NCBI GenBank assembly: GCA_016212345.1 | Contig: JACRGM010000249.1 | Coordinates: 1 to 12,580, forward strand | Reading direction: 5' to 3' | Length of the DNA: 12,580 nucleotides | Source of the DNA: Nitrospinota bacterium | GTDB lineage: Bacteria; Nitrospinota; Nitrospinia; SZUA-224 | Shown: positions 7,132-12,580 of the stretch, piece by piece | Layout of the letters: each line of letters starts with the position of its first letter | Position numbering within the stretch: position 1 is the stretch's first letter | Position numbers and translations under genes: made by a program | Notes under the pieces: model-generated | What the model was told of the DNA's origin: nothing | The model's database searches: none | Seen by the model: the letters and a program-made list of their open reading frames with translations, nothing else

Positions 7132-8061
7132 ATGATTAAAGAGGCGATAGATAAGGTAGTTAAGGGTATAGATCTCCCAGAGGGAGAGATGATAACAACA
7201 ATGAATGAGATTATGGAAGGGGAGGCGACTCCTGCCCAGATAGGTTCCTTTATTACTGCCTTACGGATGAAGGGTGAGACAGTGGATGAGATCACCGGTG
7301 CTGTTAGGGTAATGAGAGAAAAGGCCGTTCGTATAAAGACAAGGGCAAATGTGATTGTGGATACTTGTGGTACAGGTGGTGATGGGGCTCAGACCTTTAA
7401 TATCTCAACCATTGCAGCCTTTGTAGTTGCGGGGACAGGTCTCACAGTGGCAAAACATGGGAATAGATCGATCTCCAGCAAATCAGGAAGTGCTGATCTC
7501 TTAGAGAGACTAGGTATTAATATTGAGGTGGATATAGAGAGGGTAGAAAGATGCCTTGATGAAATAGGGATAGGTTTCCTCTTTGCGCCTATACTTCATA
7601 GTGCTATGAGATATGCCATAGCACCAAGGAGGGAGATAGGTATAAGGACAATATTCAATATCCTGGGGCCATTGACAAATCCAGCCGGGGCAACTTCCCA
7701 AGTGATAGGGGTTTACGACCGTAAACTGGTTGAATCCTTAGCAGATGTCCTGCAGAATCTGGGAAGCAGACATGTATTTGTAGTCCATGGCAATGATGGT
7801 CTGGATGAGTTTACCCTTACAGATAAGACCATGGTTGCAGAATTAAGGGATGGAAGGATTAAATGTTATGAGATCAGTCCTGAGGATGTAGGATTGAACC
7901 GATGTCGAATAGAAGATCTAAGGGTTAATGATCCAGAGGAGAATGTCAGGATAACAGAGGAGATATTAGAAGGGAAGGGGGGGGCTAAAAGGGATATAGT
8001 CCTTTTAAATGCCTCTGCTGCTATAGTCGCTGGTGGTAAGGCCGATACACTGAAGGAGTGA
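7132..8061 (+). CDS. trpD: Anthranilate phosphoribosyltransferase, cut short by an in-frame TGA
   Basis: TrpD transfers phosphoribose from PRPP to anthranilate, the second step of tryptophan synthesis. The 309 residues show the PRPP/Mg motif DTCGTGGDG (77-85), KHGNRSISSKSGSADLLE (108 onward), FLFAPILHSAMRYA, the Arg-rich PRREIGIRTIFNILGPLTNPAG and the HGNDGLDEFTL segment. All main active-site regions are therefore present. The protein stops at GKADTLKE, where relatives continue with Gly and about 25 more residues. The same frame downstream of the TGA still encodes such a tail, so the stop looks secondary. The lost part is the last helical segment; partial activity is possible. ATG 7132 follows GGAG (7120-7123) by 8 nt and the trpG stop by 2 nt. 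trpC, trpF, trpB and trpA do not follow. Confidence 0.92.
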   Translation: MIKEAIDKVVKGIDLPEGEMITTMNEIMEGEATPAQIGSFITALRMKGETVDEITGAVRVMREKAVRIKTRANVIVDTCGTGGDGAQTFNISTIAAFVVAGTGLTVAKHGNRSISSKSGSADLLERLGINIEVDIERVERCLDEIGIGFLFAPILHSAMRYAIAPRREIGIRTIFNILGPLTNPAGATSQVIGVYDRKLVESLADVLQNLGSRHVFVVHGNDGLDEFTLTDKTMVAELRDGRIKCYEISPEDVGLNRCRIEDLRVNDPEENVRITEEILEGKGGAKRDIVLLNASAAIVAGGKADTLKE

Positions 8062-8142
8062 TTGATCTCTGCACGAGAGTCAATAGATTCTGGATCTGCA
8101 TTAGAAAAGTTGAAGATGTTAAAGGAGTTTACCTCTGGAAAA
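8062..8142 (+). pseudogene. Untranslated C-terminal tail of trpD
   Basis: In the trpD frame after the TGA (8059-8061) the sequence reads SARESIDSGSALEKLKMLKEFTSG. This matches the usual end of anthranilate phosphoribosyltransferases (acidic/Arg helix, IDSGxALEKL, LxEF). The frame stays open to TAA at 8215-8217, but the part after about 8142 no longer resembles TrpD. A GGA to TGA change at codon 310 would explain the break. Confidence 0.8.
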
Positions 8143-8191
8143 CCTTTCCGACCCTCGCTTCGCTCAGGCTTCGGGGGGGGCTGTCTCCCCC
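8143..8191 (+). other. GC-rich palindromic segment after the trpD tail
   Basis: This segment is clearly richer in G and C than its surroundings. It holds a perfect mirror sequence CTCGCTTCGCTC (8154-8165), an imperfect inverted repeat bounded by CCGA (8148-8151) and TCGG (8171-8174), and a G8 run (8173-8180) that can pair with CCCCC (8187-8191). It lacks a following T tract, so it is not a standard intrinsic terminator. It probably is a small repetitive element placed at the 3' end of trpD, and it may still slow or stop transcription from the trp side. Confidence 0.5.
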
Positions 8192-8215
8192 AAAGTAAGA
8201 ATGAAAATATAAAAT

Positions 8216-8235
8216 AAAATTTTGTAAAATTTTGT
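8216..8235 (+). repeat. Tandem A/T 10-mer at the UP-element position
   Basis: AAAATTTTGT occurs twice in direct succession, one helical turn apart, ending 1 nt before the -35 box of the glycogen-cluster promoter. Position and A-tract/T-tract composition fit an UP element contacted by the RNA polymerase alpha subunit. Function is inferred. Confidence 0.6.
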
Positions 8236-8236
8236 A

Positions 8237-8265
8237 TTGACAATTAGAATATGGAAAAATATAAT
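8237..8265 (+). promoter_or_regulatory. Perfect-consensus sigma-70 promoter of the glycogen cluster
   Basis: TTGACA (8237-8242) and TATAAT (8260-8265) are both exact consensus hexamers separated by the optimal 17 nt. Transcription would begin near 8272, giving a leader of about 107 nt before the CBM48 gene. No other equally good promoter is seen in the window, so this should be the main driver of the downstream cluster. Confidence 0.85.
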
Positions 8266-8308
8266 TAGATTCAAATTGGAAATAAAGACAATAATATTAT
8301 CCACCTAA

Positions 8309-8329
8309 TTCCTCTCATCAAGAGAGGGG
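8309..8329 (+). other. Small hairpin in the glycogen-cluster leader
   Basis: CCTCTC (8311-8316) pairs with GAGAGG (8322-8327) around a 5-nt loop and can be extended by two G-U pairs. It is followed by a purine-rich run, not by T residues, so it is unlikely to terminate transcription. It may stabilise the message or be part of a repeat. Confidence 0.4.
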
Positions 8330-8378
8330 AGAGAAGAGGGGGGACTTTTATTTTTAATGAAAGGGGGTGAGATTTAAA

Positions 8379-8726
8379 ATGAAGAAGAGAAGGGAGGAAA
8401 TGAAGATAGAAGAGGATATGGAAATACAAAAGAAGATAGTCAAAAAGAATATAGATATGAATGGAGAGAATAAAGAAGTAGAGTTTAAGATTAATGCGCC
8501 TCAAGCACAGAAGGTGATATTGACAGGTGAGTTTAATGGATGGGCTCGCAATGCATATCTCCTCAAGAGAGATAAGTGGGGTACATGGAGGACAAATATC
8601 CAACTTAGGCCTGGGAGGTATGAGTATAAATTTATTGTAGATGGCGAATGGAAGGATGATCCTGTGAGTAGTCTCTGTGTCCCAAATTCATTTGGAACCA
8701 GAAATTCTGTTATTGAAATAAGATGA
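8379..8726 (+). CDS. Small stand-alone CBM48 (AMPK/isoamylase-N type) glycogen-binding protein
   Basis: The 115-residue protein is a highly charged N-terminal segment (about residues 1-32, probably helical) followed by one CBM48 domain. Visible family landmarks are VKFKINAP-like beta strand 1, VILTGEFNGWA with Trp55, the WGTWRTNIQLRPGRYEYKFIVDGEW block with Trp67, Trp70 and Trp91, and the closing NSFGTRNSVIEI strand. Such domains bind alpha-glucan chains. There is no catalytic domain, so it is probably a targeting or scaffold protein for the glucan enzymes encoded next. I chose ATG 8379 because AAGGGGGTGA (8361-8370) lies 8 nt upstream; a GTG at 8367 in the same frame falls inside that SD. 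It is the first gene of the unit driven by the promoter at 8237-8265. Confidence 0.9.
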   Translation: MKKRREEMKIEEDMEIQKKIVKKNIDMNGENKEVEFKINAPQAQKVILTGEFNGWARNAYLLKRDKWGTWRTNIQLRPGRYEYKFIVDGEWKDDPVSSLCVPNSFGTRNSVIEIR

Positions 8727-8750
8727 AGATCTCAGGTTCAATATTTAAGA

Positions 8751-8820
8751 GGGCTCGCCCGAAAATAACTTGAGACCGAGGAGAAGATAGAAAATGGGGA
8801 AGTTATTTGGGGGCGAGCCT
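8751..8820 (+). repeat. 21-nt inverted repeat in the leader of the GT4 gene
   Basis: Arm 8751-8771 (GGGCTCGCCC and on to AATAACTT) is complementary to arm 8800-8820 with 18 Watson-Crick pairs, one G-U pair and two adjacent mismatches, around a 28-nt purine-rich loop. It fills most of the 115-nt gap between the CBM48 and GT4 genes and ends 7 nt before the SD of the latter. No T tract follows. It could be a regulatory or processing hairpin or a small mobile palindrome. Confidence 0.85.
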
Positions 8821-8841
8821 GACAGAAGGGGGGGATTTATT

Positions 8842-9999
8842 ATGCGTGTTGCATTGTTTTCATGGGAATCTCTTCATTCCCTGAGTGTGGGCGGGGTCGC
8901 AGTACATGTTACTGAACTCGCATGTGCATTAGAGCGGAAGGGACATGAAGTACATATCTTTACACGGATAGGTCATAATCAGTCATATTATGAGCGAATA
9001 CATGGCGTACATTACCATAGATGCCCTTTTGGTCTATCTCGAGACTTTGTTGATGAGATTAATAATATGTGTCGTTCCTTTGTCCATCATTTTTTTCAGA
9101 CAGAGAATCATATAGGTCATTTTGATATTGTGCATGCACATGATTGGCTCTCTTCAAATGCTGTTGTATGGATAAAAGAGGGAAGAGGGCATAAGGCGAT
9201 ACTTACAATGCATTCTACAGAGTATGGTAGATGTGGCAATAACTTTTATAGTGGGAGATCAAGCAGGATAAGAGACCATGAGAGACATGGGACATATTGT
9301 GCAGATAGGGTAATAGCAGTCTCAGGTGCATTAAAGAGAGAGCTTATGTGGATGTATAACCTTCCTGATTGGAAGGCAAAGGTGGTATACAATGGTATTA
9401 ATTGTCATAACTATGATGGCTGGATCAATCCCGGAGTGGTTCGTGGATATTATGGGATAGGCCCAATGGACCCTATGGTACTCTTTGTAGGTAGGATGGT
9501 TTATCAGAAAGGCCCTGATCTGTTGGTAGAGGCTATACCTTCCATACTAGGGTACTACCCTAATGCCAAGTTTGTATTTGTAGGAGAGGGGGATATGCGT
9601 TGGGGGGTAGAGGAGAAGGCAAAGGCAAAGGGGGTATATCATGCAACAAGGTTCTTAGGTTATCGAAATGGATGGAGTCTTATAGATCTCTATAAGGCAT
9701 CAGATGTAGTATGTGTGCCGAGCAGGAACGAACCTTTTGGAATTGTAATACTTGAGGCATGGAGTACAGGTAAGCCGATTGTGGTAACTTCAAATGGAGG
9801 ACCATCCGAGATAGTATGGCATGAGGTAAATGGACTAAAGGTATATGATAATCGAGATTCAATAGCATGGGGTATTGGTACGCTCTTCATGGATTTTGAG
9901 CGTGCACGGTGGATGGGGAGAAATGGAAGGCGTACAGTAGAAGGAGGATTTTCCTGGGAGGCAATAGCTGATCAGGTGTTAGATGTCTATTATAATTAA
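8842..9999 (+). CDS. GT4-family glycosyltransferase, probable glycogen synthase
   Basis: This GT-B enzyme should extend alpha-1,4-glucan chains from a nucleotide-sugar donor in the cytoplasm. The 385 residues show the N-terminal Rossmann domain with MRVALFSWES and the GGVAVHVTELACALERKGHEV donor/acceptor loop, then FDIVHAHDWLS, MHSTEYGRCGNN, and a C-terminal Glycos_transf_1 domain starting near FVGRMVYQKGPDLLVEA. The retaining-GT E-x7-E pair is in EPFGIVILE (Glu297 and Glu305). It resembles the short GT4 synthases found beside GH57 enzymes; it is not the longer GT5 GlgA. ATG 8842 is preceded at 7 nt by a G-rich SD (8827-8834) and gives the family-like start; an in-frame ATG at 8794 falls in the loop of the upstream hairpin and is unlikely. 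Donor specificity (UDP- or ADP-glucose) cannot be read from the sequence. Confidence 0.9.
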   Translation: MRVALFSWESLHSLSVGGVAVHVTELACALERKGHEVHIFTRIGHNQSYYERIHGVHYHRCPFGLSRDFVDEINNMCRSFVHHFFQTENHIGHFDIVHAHDWLSSNAVVWIKEGRGHKAILTMHSTEYGRCGNNFYSGRSSRIRDHERHGTYCADRVIAVSGALKRELMWMYNLPDWKAKVVYNGINCHNYDGWINPGVVRGYYGIGPMDPMVLFVGRMVYQKGPDLLVEAIPSILGYYPNAKFVFVGEGDMRWGVEEKAKAKGVYHATRFLGYRNGWSLIDLYKASDVVCVPSRNEPFGIVILEAWSTGKPIVVTSNGGPSEIVWHEVNGLKVYDNRDSIAWGIGTLFMDFERARWMGRNGRRTVEGGFSWEAIADQVLDVYYN

Positions 10000-10004
10000 G
10001 GAGG
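9998..10004 (+). promoter_or_regulatory. Strong SD for the GH57 gene overlapping the GT4 stop
   Basis: AAGGAGG lies 8 nt before ATG 10013 and shares two bases with the TAA stop of the GT4 gene. It fixes the start at 10013 against the in-frame ATG at 9983, and it suggests translational coupling of the two enzymes. Confidence 0.85.
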
Positions 10005-10012
10005 AGATAGAT

Positions 10013-11284
10013 ATGGAAAATAGTATATATCATGCATTGGGTCTTCATATGCATCAACCGCCGGGAAACCTTAAACTCCTCATAGAGACAAATGAATGGG
10101 AGGCAAAACAGATTATACTTTGTTATCAGAGACCACTTAAGTATGCAAAGTACTTTGAGGATATAGCATATTTTCATGTTGGATTTTCAGGGATACTATT
10201 AGAGCAACTAATAGATAAAGAGATAATAGATCGATACCGGCATATATTGGATATCCCAAAGATGTTAGATGATTACAGGAACGCTAATAATATTGAGTTT
10301 ATAGGAATGGGATATTTTCATCCGATATTTCCTCTTGTCCCAACAGATGACTGGAAGGAACAATTAGATAGAGGAAAGGATATAATGAAAGATCTCTTTG
10401 GAAAGGAACCAGTAGGGTTTTGGCCACCAGAGATGGCATTCTCCATGGAGATGATTCCCATATTAAAGAAGAATGGATATAACTACATAGTAGTAGATAG
10501 TGTCCATGTTAAACCCAAGGATTTATTAGAGGGGGAGGATATTATATATCAGCCACACATTGTGCAGTATGATGGGGTTGAGATGGTGGTCATTCCCAGA
10601 GATAGGGATTTGAGTAATGCCCAAGAAAGTGGGCTTGATTCTAACTGGTTCAATAATGAGGTGTTAAGCAAAACAGGTAAGGCTAAGAGACCGTGTCTTG
10701 TGACTACATGGTCAGATGGTGAGAATGGTGGGTGGTTCAGACAGCTCGATGAGGGGGCCGGCTTTTGGGGTCATTATTTTGCCCCATATATGGCTAAGGT
10801 AAGAAATAGGGATATATGTATCAGACCTAAATTGATGAGTGATTATATAAGGGAACATAAGCCTAAGACTAATGTAGAGGTAGAGGTACATACTGGTGCA
10901 TGGAATGTGGGATCAAGGAGTGGATATGACTTTTCTCAATGGGCAGGTTCAGATACACAACGTAAGGCTATGAGAGATATCTGGGAGATAAGCAAGATAT
11001 ATCATCAATCTCTTAAAGAGATAGAAAGGGTGAATAAGGAAAGGGATGTCTCTTCAATAAAAGAAAGATTAAAAGAGGCGTATAATCTGATATTACGTTC
11101 ACAGACGAGCTGTTACTTCTTTTGGGGGGATTCTTGGATTCCAAGGGTATATGAGAATATTATCCCTGCAAAGGAGTTGATAGAAAAGGTCAGAAGAGAA
11201 CTTTCTGATAATTATGAAAAGAAAAAGGAAGACAACACAAAGAAGAAGAAAGAGGATCAAGAGAGAAAGTACTTCGCTCTATAA
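10013..11284 (+). CDS. GH57 family glycoside hydrolase (alpha-amylase / 4-alpha-glucanotransferase type)
   Basis: GH57 enzymes are retaining alpha-glucan hydrolases or transferases with a (beta/alpha)7 barrel. The 423-residue protein shows the family's conserved regions in order: HQPPG at residues 14-18, IGMGYFHPIFP, GFWPPEMAFS with the expected nucleophile Glu140, and TTWSDGENGGWF with the expected acid Asp235. A predicted helical C-terminal region follows. No signal peptide is seen, so it should act in the cytoplasm on glycogen or maltodextrin. The length is shorter than the large GH57 amylases and fits the compact forms found in glycogen clusters. Exact activity (hydrolysis, disproportionation) cannot be told from sequence. 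The C-terminal 25 residues are Lys/Glu-rich and overlap the next gene in another frame. Confidence 0.9.
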   Translation: MENSIYHALGLHMHQPPGNLKLLIETNEWEAKQIILCYQRPLKYAKYFEDIAYFHVGFSGILLEQLIDKEIIDRYRHILDIPKMLDDYRNANNIEFIGMGYFHPIFPLVPTDDWKEQLDRGKDIMKDLFGKEPVGFWPPEMAFSMEMIPILKKNGYNYIVVDSVHVKPKDLLEGEDIIYQPHIVQYDGVEMVVIPRDRDLSNAQESGLDSNWFNNEVLSKTGKAKRPCLVTTWSDGENGGWFRQLDEGAGFWGHYFAPYMAKVRNRDICIRPKLMSDYIREHKPKTNVEVEVHTGAWNVGSRSGYDFSQWAGSDTQRKAMRDIWEISKIYHQSLKEIERVNKERDVSSIKERLKEAYNLILRSQTSCYFFWGDSWIPRVYENIIPAKELIEKVRRELSDNYEKKKEDNTKKKKEDQERKYFAL

Positions 11285-12479
11285 AAATATTAAACGGATT
11301 GAGATCGATAATGAGAGACTTCTTTTATATTATGGAAAAACACAGATATATCTCATGGTGGGAGATCCATATTGGCTCTATGCATATTGGGAGATAGCCC
11401 CAGAAAGCCTTAAATCTATTAAGGGAAAAATAAATGAGAGATGGGAGAATGTAAGATATATACTCCGTGTATATGATGTAAAGTATATAGATTTTGATGG
11501 TACCAATGCCAATTATTGGTTTGATATAGAAGTAGGAAAGGATGCCACTAATTGGTATATAACCCTATGGAATGATAAGAGTTCTTATTGTGCAGAGATA
11601 GGGATATTAACTACAAAGGGAGAGTTTTTCCCTTTTGCGATATCTAATTGTGTCCAAACTCCCCGAGCAGGTATATCTGATAATCTTGAAGAGAGATGGA
11701 TGGATGTAAGAAACGATTATCATCTCTCTCTTCTCTCAGAAGAGCCAATTTATTATGATAATTGGAGTGAGGAGATATCGAGTGAAGAGGAGATATCCCT
11801 CTATGAGGATTCATATTCTCCTCCCAGAGTTCAAGAGGGTTTAAAAGAGAGGTCTTCACTACATAGAGATAGACCAGAAGAGAGAGCAGAAGAGAGCCCT
11901 ACAGACTTAACCAATTCTATTCTACATGGAGAAGATAAAATTCAGACCCCTTTAACAAATTTAACAAGGGCTGATATAAGGAGATATTACGAAGAGAAAT
12001 GGGCGTTACATAAAGAGAGATATAAGGATGGTGAATTTGAAAGGGGAAGGAAGAAAGGTATTACTAAAGAAGGGAATCCATATCTCTCTAAGATAAGAGA
12101 AAATCCTGGTATTACAGAGCCCAAAAGGATACCCCCAATATTAAGGAATAAGATAAAAGAAGGTGACTTATCTTCTGATTTTTTTTCATCATTTAGTATA
12201 AGTGAAGATAGACAAAAAGAGGGGAAAGGAAAAGGATTTTTTTTTATCCTTGATAAAGAGATTATAATATACGGTCGTACAGAGCCTGATGCAGAGGTAT
12301 GGATTAGAGATAAAAAGGTTGAGTTAAAGAAGGATGGTAGTTTCACCTTAAGATATGCCTTATCAGATGAAAAGATATCCTTTCCATTTACTGTGGTCTC
12401 AAGTGATGGTAAAGAAAAAAGGGGTATAAAAATAGAGGTGGAAAGTAAGTTAAGTTCAATGGATATTAAATCACTATAG
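11214..12479 (+). CDS. DUF4912 protein with C-terminal Ig-like domain, glycogen-cluster associated
   Basis: The 421-residue protein has a very basic N-terminus (residues 1-27). Then comes a DUF4912-type domain (about 30-155) with YGKTQIYLMVGDPYWLYAYWEI and a VRYILRVYDV strand, a long charged low-complexity linker (about 165-340), and a C-terminal all-beta segment (about 343-413) beginning IIIYGRTEPDAEVWI that looks Ig-like. No catalytic motif, signal peptide or membrane segment is visible. DUF4912 genes are often found next to GH57 branching enzymes, so a structural or glucan-binding role in the pathway is a reasonable inference; the function is not known. The start at ATG 11214 overlaps the GH57 gene by 71 nt and lacks a clear SD. 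No other ATG occurs before the one at about residue 48, inside the domain. Two T8-T9 runs lie in the 3' half. Confidence 0.82.
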   Translation: MKRKRKTTQRRRKRIKRESTSLYKNIKRIEIDNERLLLYYGKTQIYLMVGDPYWLYAYWEIAPESLKSIKGKINERWENVRYILRVYDVKYIDFDGTNANYWFDIEVGKDATNWYITLWNDKSSYCAEIGILTTKGEFFPFAISNCVQTPRAGISDNLEERWMDVRNDYHLSLLSEEPIYYDNWSEEISSEEEISLYEDSYSPPRVQEGLKERSSLHRDRPEERAEESPTDLTNSILHGEDKIQTPLTNLTRADIRRYYEEKWALHKERYKDGEFERGRKKGITKEGNPYLSKIRENPGITEPKRIPPILRNKIKEGDLSSDFFSSFSISEDRQKEGKGKGFFFILDKEIIIYGRTEPDAEVWIRDKKVELKKDGSFTLRYALSDEKISFPFTVVSSDGKEKRGIKIEVESKLSSMDIKSL

Positions 12480-12504
12480 ATTTTTAGATAGTAAATTACA
12501 CAAG
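12475..12504 (+). repeat. Dispersed 30-nt repeat, copy C (at the DUF4912 stop)
   Basis: This copy matches the minus-strand copy at 111-140 in 28 of 30 positions (TATAGATTTT, T/C, AGATA, G/A, TAAATTACACAAG). It begins at the stop codon of the DUF4912 gene and ends 8 nt before the start of the next gene, so it fills nearly the whole intergenic gap. Confidence 0.75.
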
Positions 12505-12512
12505 CGGGTCTT

Positions 12513-12580
12513 ATGCATAGAGGTTATTTATGTTTAGTGCTTCATGCACATCTGCCATATATTAGACATCCAGAATATGA
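12513..12580 (+). CDS. GH57/DUF1957 1,4-alpha-glucan branching enzyme (N-terminal fragment)
   Basis: Only 22 complete codons are in the window, reading MHRGYLCLVLHAHLPYIRHPEY. The LVLHAHLPYIRHPEYE block is characteristic of the N-terminus of DUF1957-type GH57 branching enzymes, which introduce alpha-1,6 branches into glycogen; HAH is part of conserved region 1. The gene starts 33 nt after the DUF4912 stop on the same strand and is probably the next member of the operon. The gene runs off the right edge, so catalytic residues cannot be checked. Confidence 0.85.
   Translation, partial: MHRGYLCLVLHAHLPYIRHPEY

Noticed and set aside
8173..8191. Intrinsic terminator between trpD and the glycogen cluster.
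   Set aside because: A G/C hairpin is possible, but it is followed by AAAGTAAG with no T tract on either strand.
6500..8217. Stop codon reassignment (UAA or UGA read as an amino acid).
   Set aside because: TAA ends both transketolase genes and the GT4 gene, and TGA ends trpE and the CBM48 gene, all at natural family lengths, so both work as stops here.
8794..8841. Longer GT4 start at ATG 8794.
   Set aside because: It adds 16 residues unlike the family, lies in the hairpin, and the G-rich SD at 8827-8834 is well spaced for ATG 8842.
11946..11971. Palindrome CCCC-TTTAAC...TTTAAC-AAGGG within the DUF4912 linker as another inserted element.
   Set aside because: Only about five base pairs form, and in a low-complexity linker that is not convincing.

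Overview
The window looks like chromosomal DNA from an AT-rich bacterium. Arg is mostly AGA/AGG, Ile is often ATA, and promoters and Shine-Dalgarno (SD) sites are of ordinary bacterial type. The gene set is a two-subunit transketolase, UvrA, a partial trp operon and a GH57-type glycogen cluster. These fit an anaerobic, deep-branching lineage (Nitrospirota, Desulfobacterota or Omnitrophota-like), but I cannot place it from sequence alone. All genes look compositionally alike, and no phage, transposase, CRISPR, tRNA or rRNA was seen.

Layout. (1) 141-1930, minus strand: a two-gene unit encoding the N- and C-terminal halves of transketolase, with its own promoter. It is bracketed by direct copies of a short repeat (19 of 20 nt identical). 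(2) 1931-2148: a divergent intergenic region with a promoter for each side and a perfect 14-nt tandem repeat in front of uvrA. (3) 2149-8061, plus strand: uvrA, trpE, trpG, trpD in close order. The trp part looks damaged. trpG has an in-frame TAA at codon 10, at the Ser of the conserved IDNYDSFTYN motif, and carries a roughly 20-residue in-frame insertion coded by a palindrome. trpD has an in-frame TGA about 27 codons before its natural end. trpC, trpF, trpB and trpA do not follow. (4) 8062-8378: the untranslated trpD tail, a GC-rich palindromic segment, and then a textbook sigma-70 promoter (TTGACA, 17 nt, TATAAT) with a tandem A/T 10-mer at the UP-element position. (5) 8379-12580, plus strand: the glycogen/alpha-glucan cluster. 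It holds a small CBM48 protein, a GT4 glycogen-synthase-like glycosyltransferase, a GH57 glycosidase, a DUF4912 protein and the start of a second GH57/DUF1957 branching enzyme that runs off the right edge.

How the genes work together. The last five genes form a coherent unit: the GT4 enzyme would elongate alpha-1,4-glucan, the DUF1957-type GH57 enzyme would branch it, the first GH57 enzyme would trim or remodel it, and the CBM48 and DUF4912 proteins are non-catalytic partners. Transketolase (pentose phosphates) and UvrA (nucleotide excision repair) are ordinary housekeeping neighbours. The points most worth checking are the two nonsense codons in adjacent trp genes, a 30-nt repeat (28 of 30 identical) that directly follows the stop codons of two unrelated genes 12 kb apart, the large hairpin in the leader of the GT4 gene, and the unusually strong promoter of the glycogen cluster.
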